Assembly (NCBI GenBank): GCA_030581615.1
Contig: JAKTTT010000039.1
Span: 124,001-188,000, forward strand
Origin: Alloascoidea africana
Lineage: Eukaryota > Ascomycota > Alloascoideomycetes > Alloascoideales > Alloascoideaceae
Length of the DNA: 64,000 bases
Direction of reading: 5' to 3'
The notes beneath the pieces are model-generated. The model saw only the letters and a list, made by a program, of their open reading frames with translations. It did no database searches and was not told the DNA's origin. The translations under genes and the position numbers were made by a program. Shown here piece after piece: positions 1 to 10,515 of the stretch. Position 1 is the first letter of the stretch. Each line of letters opens with the position of its first letter.

Positions 1-113
1 ATCTTGTACCGTAAATGCATTTGCTTTTTTAGAATCTATATTTTAACTCGGCAGATTTCCTGTTTGTGCCAATACAGAACCAAAATCAAAAATCAACAAA
101 AAAAGACACTAGA

Positions 114-1392
114 TCAGTCATCATCCATTCTGTTGATGAAGTTGTAAACCGCTTCAACAAACTCTTCAGGCTTTTCAGCAATGACTATTAAACTGTTAGA
201 ATGTTACACCTTAGCAGTATGGAAAAAAAAAAAGACATACTCCAATGACCCCCTTCTATATCCCGGACTTCAAATTGAGGAAAATATTGCCCAATGATGG
301 GTAATGCTTCGTCCGCGATACTGCAAAACGGTTAAAAATTGTTCATCGTCCCACACCAAAAAAAAAAAAAAAAGTTTGAATCTGTACTTACTACCTAGAC
401 TCCGTTCCTCTCACAAATAACGAAGGTTTGGTGAAAACAGACTCACCGGGAAGATATGGCCATCCCGCAATAAAGTCCAACCATTTCCCAATAGTTTCAA
501 CTGGAATTTTAAACTTGAAAGTACTTTTCCCTTCTTCAGGCTTGGCTGGTTTTGTCTTTTTGCAATTTGTCATTATAAACTGTTGGATCGGCAATCTCTT
601 CTCGACTTGGTTCAAAATCGCGTACGCTTCTTTACTCGTCTGCACATCCGACCTGTCGATTTTTTTCATTTGAGATATGTACTGTCCAAATTTACCGTTC
701 AATTGCGTATCAATGGGAGAATTCTCAACGGAGATGAGATACTTTATCAGGTTTTTGCCTTTTTCCCTAAGACACATGGCCATTGCCACCTTAGCGCCCA
801 TCGAATGGCCGATGACTATGACCTGTTCCAGATTTTGATCAGTAATGAAGTTTTCTACATCATTGGCCATCGATGCGTAATCCATCCTGTCAGCATGCGG
901 TACTGTGGATCCGTGATTCCGTAAATCCAAGCAATACACATCGCAGTTGAGAAGTGTAGCCAGTTTTTTACTAACTGTACGGTTGTTCATTTTGCTGCCG
1001 AAAAGTCCATGGAGAAAGACTATAGGGGTCTTTAATGGCTTTTCACTATTAGATAAAAACAAAATATCATCATGGTTGATATATTTACAATCGGGGACAT
1101 GTTTATCACAAGCCAGTTTAATTGTAGGAATATCATTGCTGAATTTGTCCTTGTCATAATCGTGCTTGGAGAATGTCGAGTTATAGAATCGTTGAGACCT
1201 TGGACCACATAAAGATCCATAACATGATGTAATAGACGGAATTGAAATCTTTCCAATTGGCAACTTTTGCAACCGAAGCATACTGTTGAGAGCCATCTTG
1301 GTGGCCATTTTTGGCTTGAACAGTGTTGGAGTACTTTCGCTATTATAAAGTTCAAAAACCTGTGGCACACCTCTTCTTGTTCGTCTGATCAT
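114..1392 (-). CDS. IMO32: Alpha/beta hydrolase, IMO32/ABHD11-like, three exons
   Basis: Probable mitochondrial alpha/beta-hydrolase of the ABHD11/yeast Imo32 type; its substrate is not defined by sequence. I see an oxyanion-type HGLFGS motif, the nucleophile elbow GHSMGA and, in the spliced part, the conserved GGHW histidine near the C terminus. The first ~80 residues are rich in Arg/Ser and look like a presequence. The uninterrupted frame ends right after VRGTESR, but splicing restores the family C terminus. Exons are 392..1392, 241..320 and 114..184, with donors GTAAGT and GTATGT and a CTAAC branch before the last acceptor, giving 383 residues. It is divergent from RSC7 across 301 bp. The family assignment is strong; the orthology to Imo32 is inferred. 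Confidence 0.85.
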
Positions 1393-1693
1393 TACCCGGA
1401 ATAGTGACGTGAGATCGCGGTAATGACGTCAGAATGATCAATGTTCACCGCAAAGACTATCTGTTTGGGGTAGACTGTTCTATCCAAAACGAGAGAGATA
1501 ACACCCAAATTAAACAGATTAATTGCTTTCAGAAAAAAGTACTGATAAGTTTGAATGTCGTAATATAAACTTAGAAGAAACTCACCATCTTCTTGTAAGA
1601 TAAACCGCTTCACGTCCGGGTAAGTAATTCCTCGGGGTTTCACTTTTTTGGCCACAGCACTTCTATTATAGATTACTACCAAAATTAGAAAAC
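1393..1693. promoter_or_regulatory. Bidirectional promoter IMO32/RSC7
   Basis: This 301-bp stretch separates two divergent start codons and must hold both promoters. I recognise no specific element in it. Confidence 0.5.
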
Positions 1694-3424
1694 ATGTCGG
1701 AGACGCCAACAGACATGGCTTCTTCTACCGGAAATGACACAGTTGAAATGATAAAGACCGTAGATGAAGAAAGTTCTGTGGAGCCACAGAACGCAAACGA
1801 GTTGGATGCTTCTTTCAATTCGACAATGGATACCACTTTAGTTGGCGATGATGGTAAAGCTGAGGCTAACGTGTCTAAAGACAATAACAACAAAGAAAAG
1901 ACAGAAGCTTTGGATCAGAAAGTGGATGCTAATGGAAATGATGCTGAAGGTGGTGAGATTAATGGTGATGACAATGACGACAAGAACAAAAATAAAGATG
2001 GCGATGAAGACGATGAGGAGAATATCGAACCTAAAGTCTACCGCGCTCCATATCATCCTCCACATCCAGTTAAACGAATACCTTCAAATACCAAAGTTCT
2101 GGAAGCAGGTAACTATACGACCAATGTACTTGATCCCGAAGGTCTCGAATTTGTTTGTACCGCGTTTGACCCTCAAGGAGAAAGGAAAGTAGACGCTTTT
2201 GGACGGCTTAAAGGAGGTCGACTATACCGCATCCATTCTTTTAACCTTCCAGGTAGAGGCAAGCGACTTTTTTTCCTCGCGACTGAGTGTGCAAAAGAGT
2301 TAAATTTTAGAGATAGTTATCTGCTATTTCACAAAAACAGACAGTTACGAAAGGTCATCGCGACTGATGAGGAGAAAAGATTTCTAATCGACAATAATCT
2401 AATTCCAAACGCGTTCAGATCGCGTACCATCGGTATAGTCACGGCCCGTTCGATCTACGTTTTATTCGGCTGTAGAATAATTTATAAAGGTCTCTGGGTG
2501 ACAGATGACTATTGGGAATCAAAATCAAGAGAACAGGGCTTTATCGAGGGAGAACCATTCGATAAGAGACCACCGCCAAAGGCTCCTGCGGCCCATTCAT
2601 CCAGAGATTCGCTCACCAACTCCACCTTTGGGGGTCACGACTTTGGAGTTAATTCTCCTCGAGAAAGCGAACATGGTCATTTGCGGCATAGTAGTAGAAA
2701 TGCGCTATTAGCAAGTGGACTTTCTAGTTCGGACAGACTCGGAATTGGATCTCCTTCATCTATATCTGGAACATACCCAGATAGCCATGTGTTCACTCCT
2801 GGCAAGTGTATTCCAGGCTCATTTGAATATGTGAATCCAGGGCCTAGATACAAACAGATTGTTGATGGTCTCAAGTCGGATGAAAAGACGAGAGAAATAA
2901 ACAGGGAGATTATAGTCTCCAAAATGAACGAGTCTACAAATCCTGGAATCCCGCTGATATCTGTAGGGAAGTTACAAAAATTACAGGACGAAGAAATGGA
3001 GGATTTACCGTATCTAGAGGTAATTCATAACGCGTCTGGTTTTAACTGGTATCTAAACTCTCAGCGAAGCACGCGCGACGAGGCCTGGAAAGAATTCTAC
3101 CGCTCACAAACGTCAGTATCAAACAATAATCAAATCACGCCATCAGGAGGAGAGATGGGTGCTTCAGAAGAAGCCATATCAAGGGTAGGGTTTGCCACAG
3201 CAGTAACAGTCTCTGCATTTCATAACAGAGGCTCGGGCAGCAAGCGAATGCTTCGAGACTGGCGTAGTGGGTCTCCTAGCTCGCTCAGCTCGTCGCAGTT
3301 TAATTCGCCCAAGTTAATGAACAAGAACTTGTCGATGGTCACAAAGAAAAAGCCAAAAAGGAAAGGGAACGCCAACAGCCTAGGAAAACATAATTTCCAG
3401 GTTATTAAACCTGTTTTTGTGTAA
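1694..3424 (+). CDS. RSC7: RSC chromatin-remodelling subunit RSC7/NPL6
   Basis: Subunit of the RSC nucleosome-remodelling complex (Npl6/Rsc7); the paralogous Swp82 of SWI/SNF shares the same domain. The first ~110 residues are acidic and low complexity (Asp/Glu/Asn), as in fungal homologues. Residues ~125-270 form the conserved CRC-subunit domain, with blocks such as VLEAGNYTTNVLDPEGLEF, DAFGRLKGGRLYRI and FRSRTIGIVTARSIYVLFG. A Ser-rich linker and a basic C terminus (KKKPKRKGN, a likely nuclear signal) follow. It is a single exon of 576 residues. I chose the first ATG; a second in-frame ATG lies 11 codons later. RSC7 rather than SWP82 is the more likely assignment but is not proven. Confidence 0.85.
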   Translation: MSETPTDMASSTGNDTVEMIKTVDEESSVEPQNANELDASFNSTMDTTLVGDDGKAEANVSKDNNNKEKTEALDQKVDANGNDAEGGEINGDDNDDKNKNKDGDEDDEENIEPKVYRAPYHPPHPVKRIPSNTKVLEAGNYTTNVLDPEGLEFVCTAFDPQGERKVDAFGRLKGGRLYRIHSFNLPGRGKRLFFLATECAKELNFRDSYLLFHKNRQLRKVIATDEEKRFLIDNNLIPNAFRSRTIGIVTARSIYVLFGCRIIYKGLWVTDDYWESKSREQGFIEGEPFDKRPPPKAPAAHSSRDSLTNSTFGGHDFGVNSPRESEHGHLRHSSRNALLASGLSSSDRLGIGSPSSISGTYPDSHVFTPGKCIPGSFEYVNPGPRYKQIVDGLKSDEKTREINREIIVSKMNESTNPGIPLISVGKLQKLQDEEMEDLPYLEVIHNASGFNWYLNSQRSTRDEAWKEFYRSQTSVSNNNQITPSGGEMGASEEAISRVGFATAVTVSAFHNRGSGSKRMLRDWRSGSPSSLSSSQFNSPKLMNKNLSMVTKKKPKRKGNANSLGKHNFQVIKPVFV

Positions 3425-4186
3425 ATTTCGTAATAATGATGCTTTTGTGGTCTTGTCTTTCATCTCATTGTGCTTTGTGTTTTCGCTCTGATCTTTTCAG
3501 TAGTATTATTATATTGGCTGGCAGAAGTATTGGGTGCCGCTTATCTTGGACTCGAACCAAAAGCAAAGTAGGTTGCGAACCATCCTTGCTCAAATCTGTG
3601 GTTCTCATTTCACTAGCCTTTCCAGTCTACGCCCATGGTGATCAGGCACTGTCATTCCAGCGGTTGCAATCCACAGAGCTCGATGCAGTCTTGTGCCGGG
3701 TGCTCAAACGGGCCCGTTGGCTGTGAGCATCTCGCGTCTTCTCCAGATCCAGATGGCGTCCAGCACGTAGTTCGCGAGACCAGTCTTCTATTTGTGAAGC
3801 ACGAGTGCCCGTTCCAGACAGCCATGTCCCGTTGTCCCGTGGTCGCTAGTCTTTCAACTGCGCTAAAGACACTAATGCCCAAACCAACGGCCGGCGGACA
3901 CTTTTTCCCTCTCCGCCGTCCTATGTTGATTCCGAACTCCAAGCATCGCTAATATATCTCTGCGAACATTTTAGCCGCTCGCTTGAGGTCTTTTAAACTT
4001 GCTGTTCGGCCCGTCTGACTGAAACACAGCTGCGCAGCTCAAATCTCTCTCTCTCTCTATCTCTCTCTCTAACTTGTTTGCACCCAGTACTAAAAATCCT
4101 CCTCCCATTTCCATTCTCTCTTTCCTCTTCCTCTTCTCTATTTTTACACCAAACTATCCACTCGCTCCAGGATACCCCACTGTACC
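3425..4186. other. Intergenic, unusually GC-rich core plus CT tract
   Basis: No gene is supported here. Positions ~3540-3960 are visibly GC-richer than other spacers and carry open frames of about 100 codons on both strands without recognisable motifs. A CT microsatellite (~4044-4070) and a pyrimidine-rich run lie just before the next gene and are probably its promoter/leader. Confidence 0.5.
4044..4070. repeat. CT dinucleotide microsatellite
   Basis: An interrupted (CT)n tract of ~27 bp, about 117 bp upstream of the receptor start codon, within a pyrimidine-rich leader. Confidence 0.9.
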
Positions 4187-5448
4187 ATGAAAACTCTATC
4201 GCTGATAGCTCTACTCGGGTGCTTGACCAGTCACTCGCTGGCGGCCGTGCTAAGCCCACAAAATCTTTCGGCGAGTACATCTTCACTACCCTCTTCGTCA
4301 TCAGATTTGAAAAGTGCCGACGAGACAGACGATTCCAAAAAGAACAATGAACAAGAACCATGCACTGCTGTTTCCCCCCTGACAGGGAGCTTTTTCGACC
4401 TTCGTGCCCTTAGAAACCTTGAAACAGACGAAAAGACGTGAGTGATTGATTAGTGTTGGACACCTTTTTGTACTCATTCGTGTTTACTGATCCAATGAAA
4501 ATAGCAAATCTTGGGCACCCAAGGGATTCGATTATGGCATGAATTTTACAATCAGTATATGCTCATCCACTGTGAAACCTGGCTCAAAGATTGTGGACAT
4601 CGACGACCAGGATGTGGTCTCTGTGGGAGGTTACTATACCGATGTAGATGACAATAGGTACTCGATAGGCGTCGCATCCTCAAAACCCAGATTTAGAGGG
4701 AAAAGGATGGTTTTGGAGTACACCAATGGCTCATATTGTCGTGGAATGACCGGCGCTGACGGGAAACCTCTTCGGAAGTCTACAATTCTCTCATTTACAT
4801 GCGACAGGGATATAATGTCAGAGGCGATGGTCACCTTTATCGGCGTTCTCCATGACTGTGACTACTACTTTGATGTTCATACAATTCACGCCTGTGCTAC
4901 CGCCCACAAAGAAGATAATGTTGCCCTGGTTTGGATCGTTATCATAATGTATGTGGTTTTATCTTGTCATGTACCAAACCAAGCCAATTTGGAATGTGCA
5001 TCTGGACGAATGAACTAATTCACTAACACTTTGAAATGGCATTAGAATCGTGGCTGCTCTGCTCGTTTACTGCAGTGGTGGGTTTTTGTACCAGCGGATG
5101 GTTTTACATCGGCGTGGCTGGAACCAGGTACCAAGTTATGGTTATTTAAAAGGTATTCGAAATATTCTCTGCTTCCTTTCACCCTGTCGTGTATCATCTG
5201 TAAGTAATACAACAGGGAATGATACCACTTTTTTCTTCCATTGAGATTGGAAGTCGCTCTTATCTTTTCTTCAGATAAGCCTGATATTAACATGCTTGAA
5301 CTTTTAGAGGGTCTTCTCAAGAAGCAGGCGAGGTGGTAACAACAACTATTCGAGACTAGAGGAACAGAACAATTTACTCGATTCATTAGAAGTCGATGTG
5401 GACGTTGACAGTGATGTTGAGAGTGATGGATCGTCTGTGTCTGGTTAA
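4187..5448 (+). CDS. MRH-domain sorting receptor (MRL1/ATG27 type), four exons
   Basis: Type I membrane protein related to the cation-dependent mannose-6-phosphate receptor, expected to cycle between Golgi, endosome and vacuole. Exons are 4187..4437, 4505..4948, 5046..5199 and 5308..5448 (329 residues). It has an N-terminal signal peptide (LSLIALLGCLTSHSLAA). An MRH domain opens with CTAVSPLTGSFFDLRAL and ends near CDYYFDVHTIHACAT. One membrane span crosses an exon junction and leads to RRGWNQVPSYG, the juxtamembrane motif of this family. The tail carries YSRL (YxxPhi type), NNLL and an acidic stretch, all plausible sorting signals. Splice sites GTGAGT, GTATGT and GTAAGT keep the frame. Mrl1 and Atg27 share this fold; the dileucine/acidic tail makes me lean to Mrl1. 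Confidence 0.8.
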
Positions 5449-5882
5449 AAGAAAGTAGAGGCAGCTTTTTATCGAGATTTGACTGTTTTTTTTTTTTGTT
5501 TGTGGTTCTTTCAGCATTTTGCATCAATCTTTGTGGATTACGTTACACCTTAGAATCGGAATATAACCCGTTTTATATATGTTACGCTCTTTTTTTTTTA
5601 TAGAAATGGAATTGTTCAATCAAGTGTTGAAGTTATCTCTAAAGACCCGTAAAATCTGTATGGCCCCAAAAAACAAGAAATCGCAAGCATGCAAAACATC
5701 AGAATTAGAAGTAGGCCCGGATATGTAAATGAAAAGATCAAAAAAGCAAATCAAAAACAGTTTAAGTGATGGTTAACAGGAACAGAAACACGAACAAGAA
5801 CAAGAACATCAAGAGCAAAAACATAAATCGAAGAGTATCAAAATAACATTAAACAACCACGGCATCAATAAAAATGCAATCA
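5449..5882. other. Intergenic, 3' regions of two convergent genes
   Basis: AT-rich sequence with an A/GAACAAG-rich stretch around 5775-5830. I see no gene or RNA. Confidence 0.6.
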
Positions 5883-6500
5883 TTAACAGGCACAGCCAGG
5901 AGTTTCTGGTTCCAATCTAATGTTCACAATGTCTGTGTACCCATCTTCAAATTCCTGAGCGTCATCCTGAGCTAGCGCATTTCCAGCAATCACTTGGAAT
6001 GCTTGTGTAACGTTGATAGCCTCTTTTGCGCTGGTCTCAAAATAAGGGACATCCCCTAGCTGTTGACAAAAGTTTTGTGCTTTTTTCAAACTGATTGCTC
6101 TTTTGTTCTCATCAACATCGATTTTGTTGCCCAAAATCACAAACGGGAAAGTGTCGGGATCTCGTGGGTTGGCTTGAATTAGGAATTCATCTCTCCAACT
6201 ATTTAGCGCATCAAAAGACTTTAGGTTATTCACATCATAAACCAGTACACAACAATCGGCTCCCCTGTAGAATGCCACTCCTAGTGATTGGAAGCGCTCT
6301 TGTCCCGCTGTATCCCATAGTTGCATCGTCACTAAACGATCTTCAACTTCTATTTCTTTTGTGAGAAAGTCGGCTCCGATAGTCGCCTTGTACTGCGAGG
6401 AGAACTTTTTGTTAACAAACTGTTGCATTAATGACGTCTTGCCAACGCCAGAATTACCCAGAATGATAACTTTAAGCAAACTCTTCTTTCTTGTAGCCAT
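5883..6500 (-). CDS. YPT7: Rab7-type GTPase YPT7
   Basis: Late endosome/vacuole Rab GTPase that drives tethering through HOPS and homotypic vacuole fusion. The 205 residues match the family length. Visible motifs are the P-loop GNSGVGKTS, the switch I effector region with the invariant Thr in [18 protein letters not shown] (switch II), NKID and ETSAKE for guanine recognition, and the C-terminal CAC prenylation signal for double geranylgeranylation. It is a single exon. It sits between the MRH receptor and VMA10, both endo-lysosomal. Confidence 0.97.
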   Translation of the reverse strand: MATRKKSLLKVIILGNSGVGKTSLMQQFVNKKFSSQYKATIGADFLTKEIEVEDRLVTMQLWDTAGQERFQSLGVAFYRGADCCVLVYDVNNLKSFDALNSWRDEFLIQANPRDPDTFPFVILGNKIDVDENKRAISLKKAQNFCQQLGDVPYFETSAKEAINVTQAFQVIAGNALAQDDAQEFEDGYTDIVNIRLEPETPGCAC

Positions 6501-6726
6501 GTCTTGCGATAAATCAATAAACAGGAGATTATATAAGGAAAGGAAACCCTCCTGGAAAATGATGTTGGTTGGGACATTTGATCTCCCTGTTCTTGAGGGT
6601 GTATGGGAGTTCTACTTTGTACGACTCACTTGACCTCAACAGAGTTGAATGAAACAGGTTCTATATTTCGTAGATAACAGTATTTAATGCTCGCAAGGCT
6701 AAACCATAAAGAACTGGACATTAAGC

Positions 6727-7431
6727 TCAAGCGTTGATATGGATCTCTGGCTTGGGGGAAACAACTGCGGACAACAAGAGTCCCAGCACTTTGTTCTTAT
6801 TCTCCGAAGCTGTCTTTGCAATCGACTCTAGTTCCGATTTGACGGAATTTTCAGCGTCCTTTTCGGCTTGAACATTTGATCCAGTATGCTATGTAGAGAA
6901 TGATAGAAGAGTTAGAAGCCAGACCTCGAAAAGGATGGTTTTGCACACTCCAAATACTCTTTCGCAAATTAATCAAACACATACTTCTTGCTCGTATCTC
7001 TTTAGTTCAGTTTCCTTTTCGGTCTTGTAAGCCTCAATTTCTTTGGCGGCATCAGCTTTAGCAGCCTTTAATCTTTGAGCACGGTCTGGTCAAAAAACGT
7101 TAGCAAAAAATGTCTGTGCACCGTTAACTCAAAGGAAAGCAAGGGGGAACAGGAAAATAGATCAAAGTTGTACTCAATCCACTTACAAACTCTCGCTTGA
7201 GATATAATTTGATGGGCTTCCCGCTCAGCCTAAACAATTATCCAAAAATCGATCTATTAGTTTGCTGGAGATTACAACATGTGCGTCGAAGAAAACACAA
7301 ATCCCTCTTTTCAATCATCATACATCAAGAAGCTTCTGGATTCCTTGGGATTGAGTGTGAGACTATCAATTGTCATGTTAGTTTCCTAATTCTTGGGCAA
7401 TCTGTTCATTATGCGAATCTTATCATACCAT
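6727..7431 (-). CDS. VMA10: V-ATPase subunit G VMA10, five exons incl. ATG-only exon
   Basis: Peripheral-stalk subunit G of the vacuolar proton ATPase. It was assembled by splicing: exons 7429..7431 (the ATG alone), 7324..7362, 7187..7229, 6985..7085 and 6727..6888 give 115 residues, the family size. The protein starts MSHTQSQGIQKLLDAE and continues AEREAHQIISQARVYRAQRL, the conserved N-terminal helix. It ends in SPKPEIHINA, like the yeast protein. Donors are GTATGA, GTATGA, GTAAGT and GTATGT; the first intron has an ACTAAC branch and TAG acceptor. From memory the S. cerevisiae gene also has an intron directly after the ATG. It shares a 158-bp divergent promoter with BCD1. Confidence 0.93.
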
Positions 7432-7589
7432 TTTGTTTCGCTATATCTCTCTTGGCTGCTATCAAACGATCAAAGGGCAAGGAGAAGGGGGGTGTTGAGA
7501 TGTGCTGATATATACTGACACACGCGTAATACTGGACACATATTTTCCTGAATATGAAATGAAAAAGTGCAGAGACTACGACTAAACTC

Positions 7590-8789
7590 ATGGATCAGCT
7601 GGACTCGGTTTCATCATCTAGCTTGCCTCATCAGCCCTTTCAGAAGCAGTGTCAGATATGTCACGCCCCAGAGCCAAAGTACAAATGTCCTGCTTGCTTT
7701 ATACAGTTCTGTTCTGTGAACTGTTCTAAGCGTCATAAGGCCCAAACATCATGTACAGGACTACCAGATCCAACAAAGTATTTATCACGAAAAAAGCTAT
7801 TCACAGAGCAATCTTTTAATCGGGATTATAACTATCTGTTAAATTTCGGTCGAAAACTTGAACTGGGGAGGCAGGATTCTCAGAAGAATCGCATTCTGAA
7901 AAGCCATAAGATAGAAGAGCGCAAAAAGCGCCAACAGAGGTTCAGAAACGATCGAAATAAAAGATTCAAGTCAAACAGTGAGGACAATAGGTTTGATGAA
8001 ATAATTCAAAGAGGAGTCAAGGTTAGAAAAGCACCCAAAGGAATGATGCGTTCAATACAAAACAAGAGCCACTGGTCAAAAAAAACCAGCTGCTTTCTTT
8101 GGACTATCCAGTTCATTTTTATAGACACGTTTGATGGGTTGGAACTGGCAAACAAAACTATACATAATTTTCCAGAAACTGATTCTGTTAGTGGCATAAC
8201 TTCCAGTTCAGCTCAAGAAATCAGGAAGATTGAGGATAAGGCGAGGGAAAACAAGGATGCCACCTCAAAAATTCAAATCGAATATACGTTTTGCATCGAG
8301 CAAATGAATCAACGAAGACGCAAAAATCGAGTGCTGCGGAAAATTGAAGGTTCAAACCCTATAGGAATGGACTTGAAAGGTGAATTGGTTTTAGAATATC
8401 CAACGATTTATATCCTCGCAAACTATTGCTCTGAGACTTCAAACCTCGATCAGCCTAAAAGTCGTAAACGCAATCAGATTCCTGGATTTGTTATTCAAGG
8501 TACAGAAAGTGATACTGATGAGGAAGATGAGTCCGATTCTGATTCTGATTCTGATTCATCTAGTTCAAGTAGTGAGAGCGAAGAAAGTTCATCAGAAGAC
8601 GATGCACCGATTGAAGAAAAGATTACCAGCTCGAATCAAGCAGAATTAAATGTTAATGATGGATCTTCTACCCTAATAGATGTGATACCTTCAAGCATCG
8701 CCCAAGTTACGGATCCATGTGACGAAAAGGATCTTGATTCTAGTGGAACTATTGAAGATGTGAAAAAAGAAAATTTGAGTTCCATGTGA
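7590..8789 (+). CDS. BCD1: Box C/D snoRNP assembly protein BCD1 (zf-HIT)
   Basis: Nuclear HIT-zinc-finger protein needed for box C/D snoRNA accumulation. Residues 21-56 carry the zf-HIT signature, beginning CQICHAPEPKYKCPAC and continuing FCSVNCSKRHKAQTSC. The middle has the Bcd1-specific block GVKVRKAPKGMMRS followed by NKSHW and a predicted beta/alpha segment CFLWTIQFIFID. The C-terminal third is an acidic Asp/Ser tract. It is a single exon of 399 residues; the ATG is the first in frame and lies 158 bp from VMA10. Confidence 0.93.
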   Translation: MDQLDSVSSSSLPHQPFQKQCQICHAPEPKYKCPACFIQFCSVNCSKRHKAQTSCTGLPDPTKYLSRKKLFTEQSFNRDYNYLLNFGRKLELGRQDSQKNRILKSHKIEERKKRQQRFRNDRNKRFKSNSEDNRFDEIIQRGVKVRKAPKGMMRSIQNKSHWSKKTSCFLWTIQFIFIDTFDGLELANKTIHNFPETDSVSGITSSSAQEIRKIEDKARENKDATSKIQIEYTFCIEQMNQRRRKNRVLRKIEGSNPIGMDLKGELVLEYPTIYILANYCSETSNLDQPKSRKRNQIPGFVIQGTESDTDEEDESDSDSDSDSSSSSSESEESSSEDDAPIEEKITSSNQAELNVNDGSSTLIDVIPSSIAQVTDPCDEKDLDSSGTIEDVKKENLSSM

Positions 8790-9831
8790 TCCGGTTGATT
8801 TATTACGAAGATAAACGTTTCAAAATTGGTTAGTTTCAGTCTGTTTAGAATGTATTGTATAGTCACAACGCTCTAGGTTTTTATTGGCATTCAACTTTAT
8901 TTACAACGATAAGAAGATACGGTTTTATTTGTTACTTCTTAATATAATGTTACTAGGGCGATGGAAGCATGTTTTTTCTGTAAATTTTCTATTTGAGCAT
9001 ATTCAAGAGGACCCTCGCTTAATTTGTAGACATTTCTCTAAAGTTCATGACCTACGGTATAATGTCTACCGCTTTTCAGGTTAATCAAAATGAATACCGA
9101 GTTGCTGATTCTTTATATAATCTTCCTTGAACTTATTAGAGACTTTTTGAGCAAGATTGTAAATGGGGAGCTTTTTCCAGTAAGCCAGGGTTTGTGCATT
9201 GGTTTTGATAATGGAATAATTGGCGATTCCTAAAACTCAAAATTTTTTTATTTATCTTTTTTAGTTTCCCTTGGCCCCTCTACGTTTCTGATTCTGACAC
9301 AAAATGTCGTCAGTAAATCAATCACCCTTAAGGATCTTCGGAATAGTTTTCCCAACCAAGCCTTTTACAATAGACAGTCTACTCTTACAGTTGGAATGCT
9401 ATACGTTTGCTTATCTTGGCCTTTGGGCGAAGCATTGTATACCTTTCAATAGAGCTTTCAATATCGGCATCATAGTAAAAGTTGTTTCCATATTCTGAGC
9501 AAACTATAGTATTCAGAGAAAGCACTGACTGTAAACATGTTCATTTGAAAGTATTCGTGGAAAAATTAATCTTTTAAGTGGGAAAATGACAAATTGATCG
9601 CTTAGTGAGCGTTAGGAATATAGCCGGATGGTGCTAAAGTATTCTCCTAAACCAGGAAAAACTCTTGGATGCATGTGCATCCCGGCCGATAACGTTTGAA
9701 ACTTTTATTTGAAAATACAAAAAAAAAACTTGAGAGTGACCCATATCATCTTAAAGCCTTAACGGCTCCGGTATTTTGACAGCAACACCGTTTACTTGTC
9801 TGTACTGTATTTTATGAAGAAAGATTTGCAT
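8790..9831. other. Intergenic, no gene recognised
   Basis: About 1 kb between BCD1 and a minus-strand gene. A 64-codon ORF at 9304..9498 has no family features. A GC-rich patch at ~9620-9700 contains weak complementarity (CCGGATG with CATCCCGG) but no convincing RNA. Confidence 0.5.
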
Positions 9832-10351
9832 TTATTCTTTCAGGGAAGCGCCACAAAGCGCATCGGGTGTGGAAGCAGGTCTAACCTTTTTTGGCGTGCT
9901 TTTAAACCCTACTGAGGCATCAGAGCCCATGGGGAACCGTTTCATAGGACCCTTGTTTTTGTCTATAATCATAAGATAGAGCTCTGACAAAAATAACTCA
10001 AGCAAAGGAAAAGTTTTCATAGGCTGTGTTTTCAGCAAGTTTATAGTGCCAATTTTGTTTTGTCCTCCAATATAGAGTTGGGGTTGAGAGCAGCCATATT
10101 GAACACCGAGGACATCGGTTTCTTGGTGCATTCTTGCCAACCCCAACTGATATACTGATTGGAAAGCAACTCTTAGTTCCACATTGTTATACAATAGTGA
10201 TAATTATTTGGCATTTGGGAAGGTCAAAAGCGATGCCAAGAGCGCCCTGCTACTTTGTGCCAAGCGCTTCAACCTCACAAGTTCGGAAGCCAGGTGTTGT
10301 GAAACTGGTAGAGCTTAATTGTACCCTGCGTCGTCCAGGACGGAATATCAT
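9832..10351 (-). CDS. Unrecognised 145-residue protein, two exons
   Basis: I do not recognise this protein. The open frame at 9832-10194 lacks an ATG at its start, but an upstream exon with an ATG joins it cleanly. Exons are 10254..10351 and 9832..10171, with an 82-nt intron (donor GTAGCA, TATAAC branch, acceptor CTAAG). The product begins MIFRPGRRRVQLSS and runs through GTKVAFQSVYQLGLARMHQ, a hydrophobic helix-like LLELFLSELYLMIID and a basic MKRF. No transmembrane span or signal peptide is obvious. It is divergent from the ATO transporter across 164 bp. The donor is weak, so the splice needs RNA evidence. Confidence 0.55.
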
Positions 10352-10515
10352 CTCTTGAGGTGTGTGTGCCAATATAGTATAGTATACTAGACCATAGCCT
10401 CCAAATATTTTCTCTTCTTCTCAATTATCAAATTGTTTTATCAGTTACAAATATAAGTCAAGATCCTTCAGCTCATTCGGTCGACAACTGTTCAATACTA
10501 TTCACTCTTTTAACC

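Noticed and set aside
1392-1709. 105-codon minus-strand ORF over the IMO32/RSC7 promoter
   Set aside because: It overlaps both promoters and the RSC7 start, with no recognisable features; a chance frame.
3545-3575. tRNA-like T-arm on the minus strand (GGTTCGAGTCC with a pairing stem)
   Set aside because: No matching 5' acceptor strand or D and anticodon arms within tRNA distance upstream, so it is not a tRNA gene.
3635-3952. Overlapping ~100-codon ORFs on both strands
   Set aside because: No recognisable domain; frames overlap antisense and are explained by local GC-richness.
9304-9498. 64-codon ORF in the BCD1 downstream spacer
   Set aside because: No family motif, no codon or context support; length expected by chance in AT-rich DNA.
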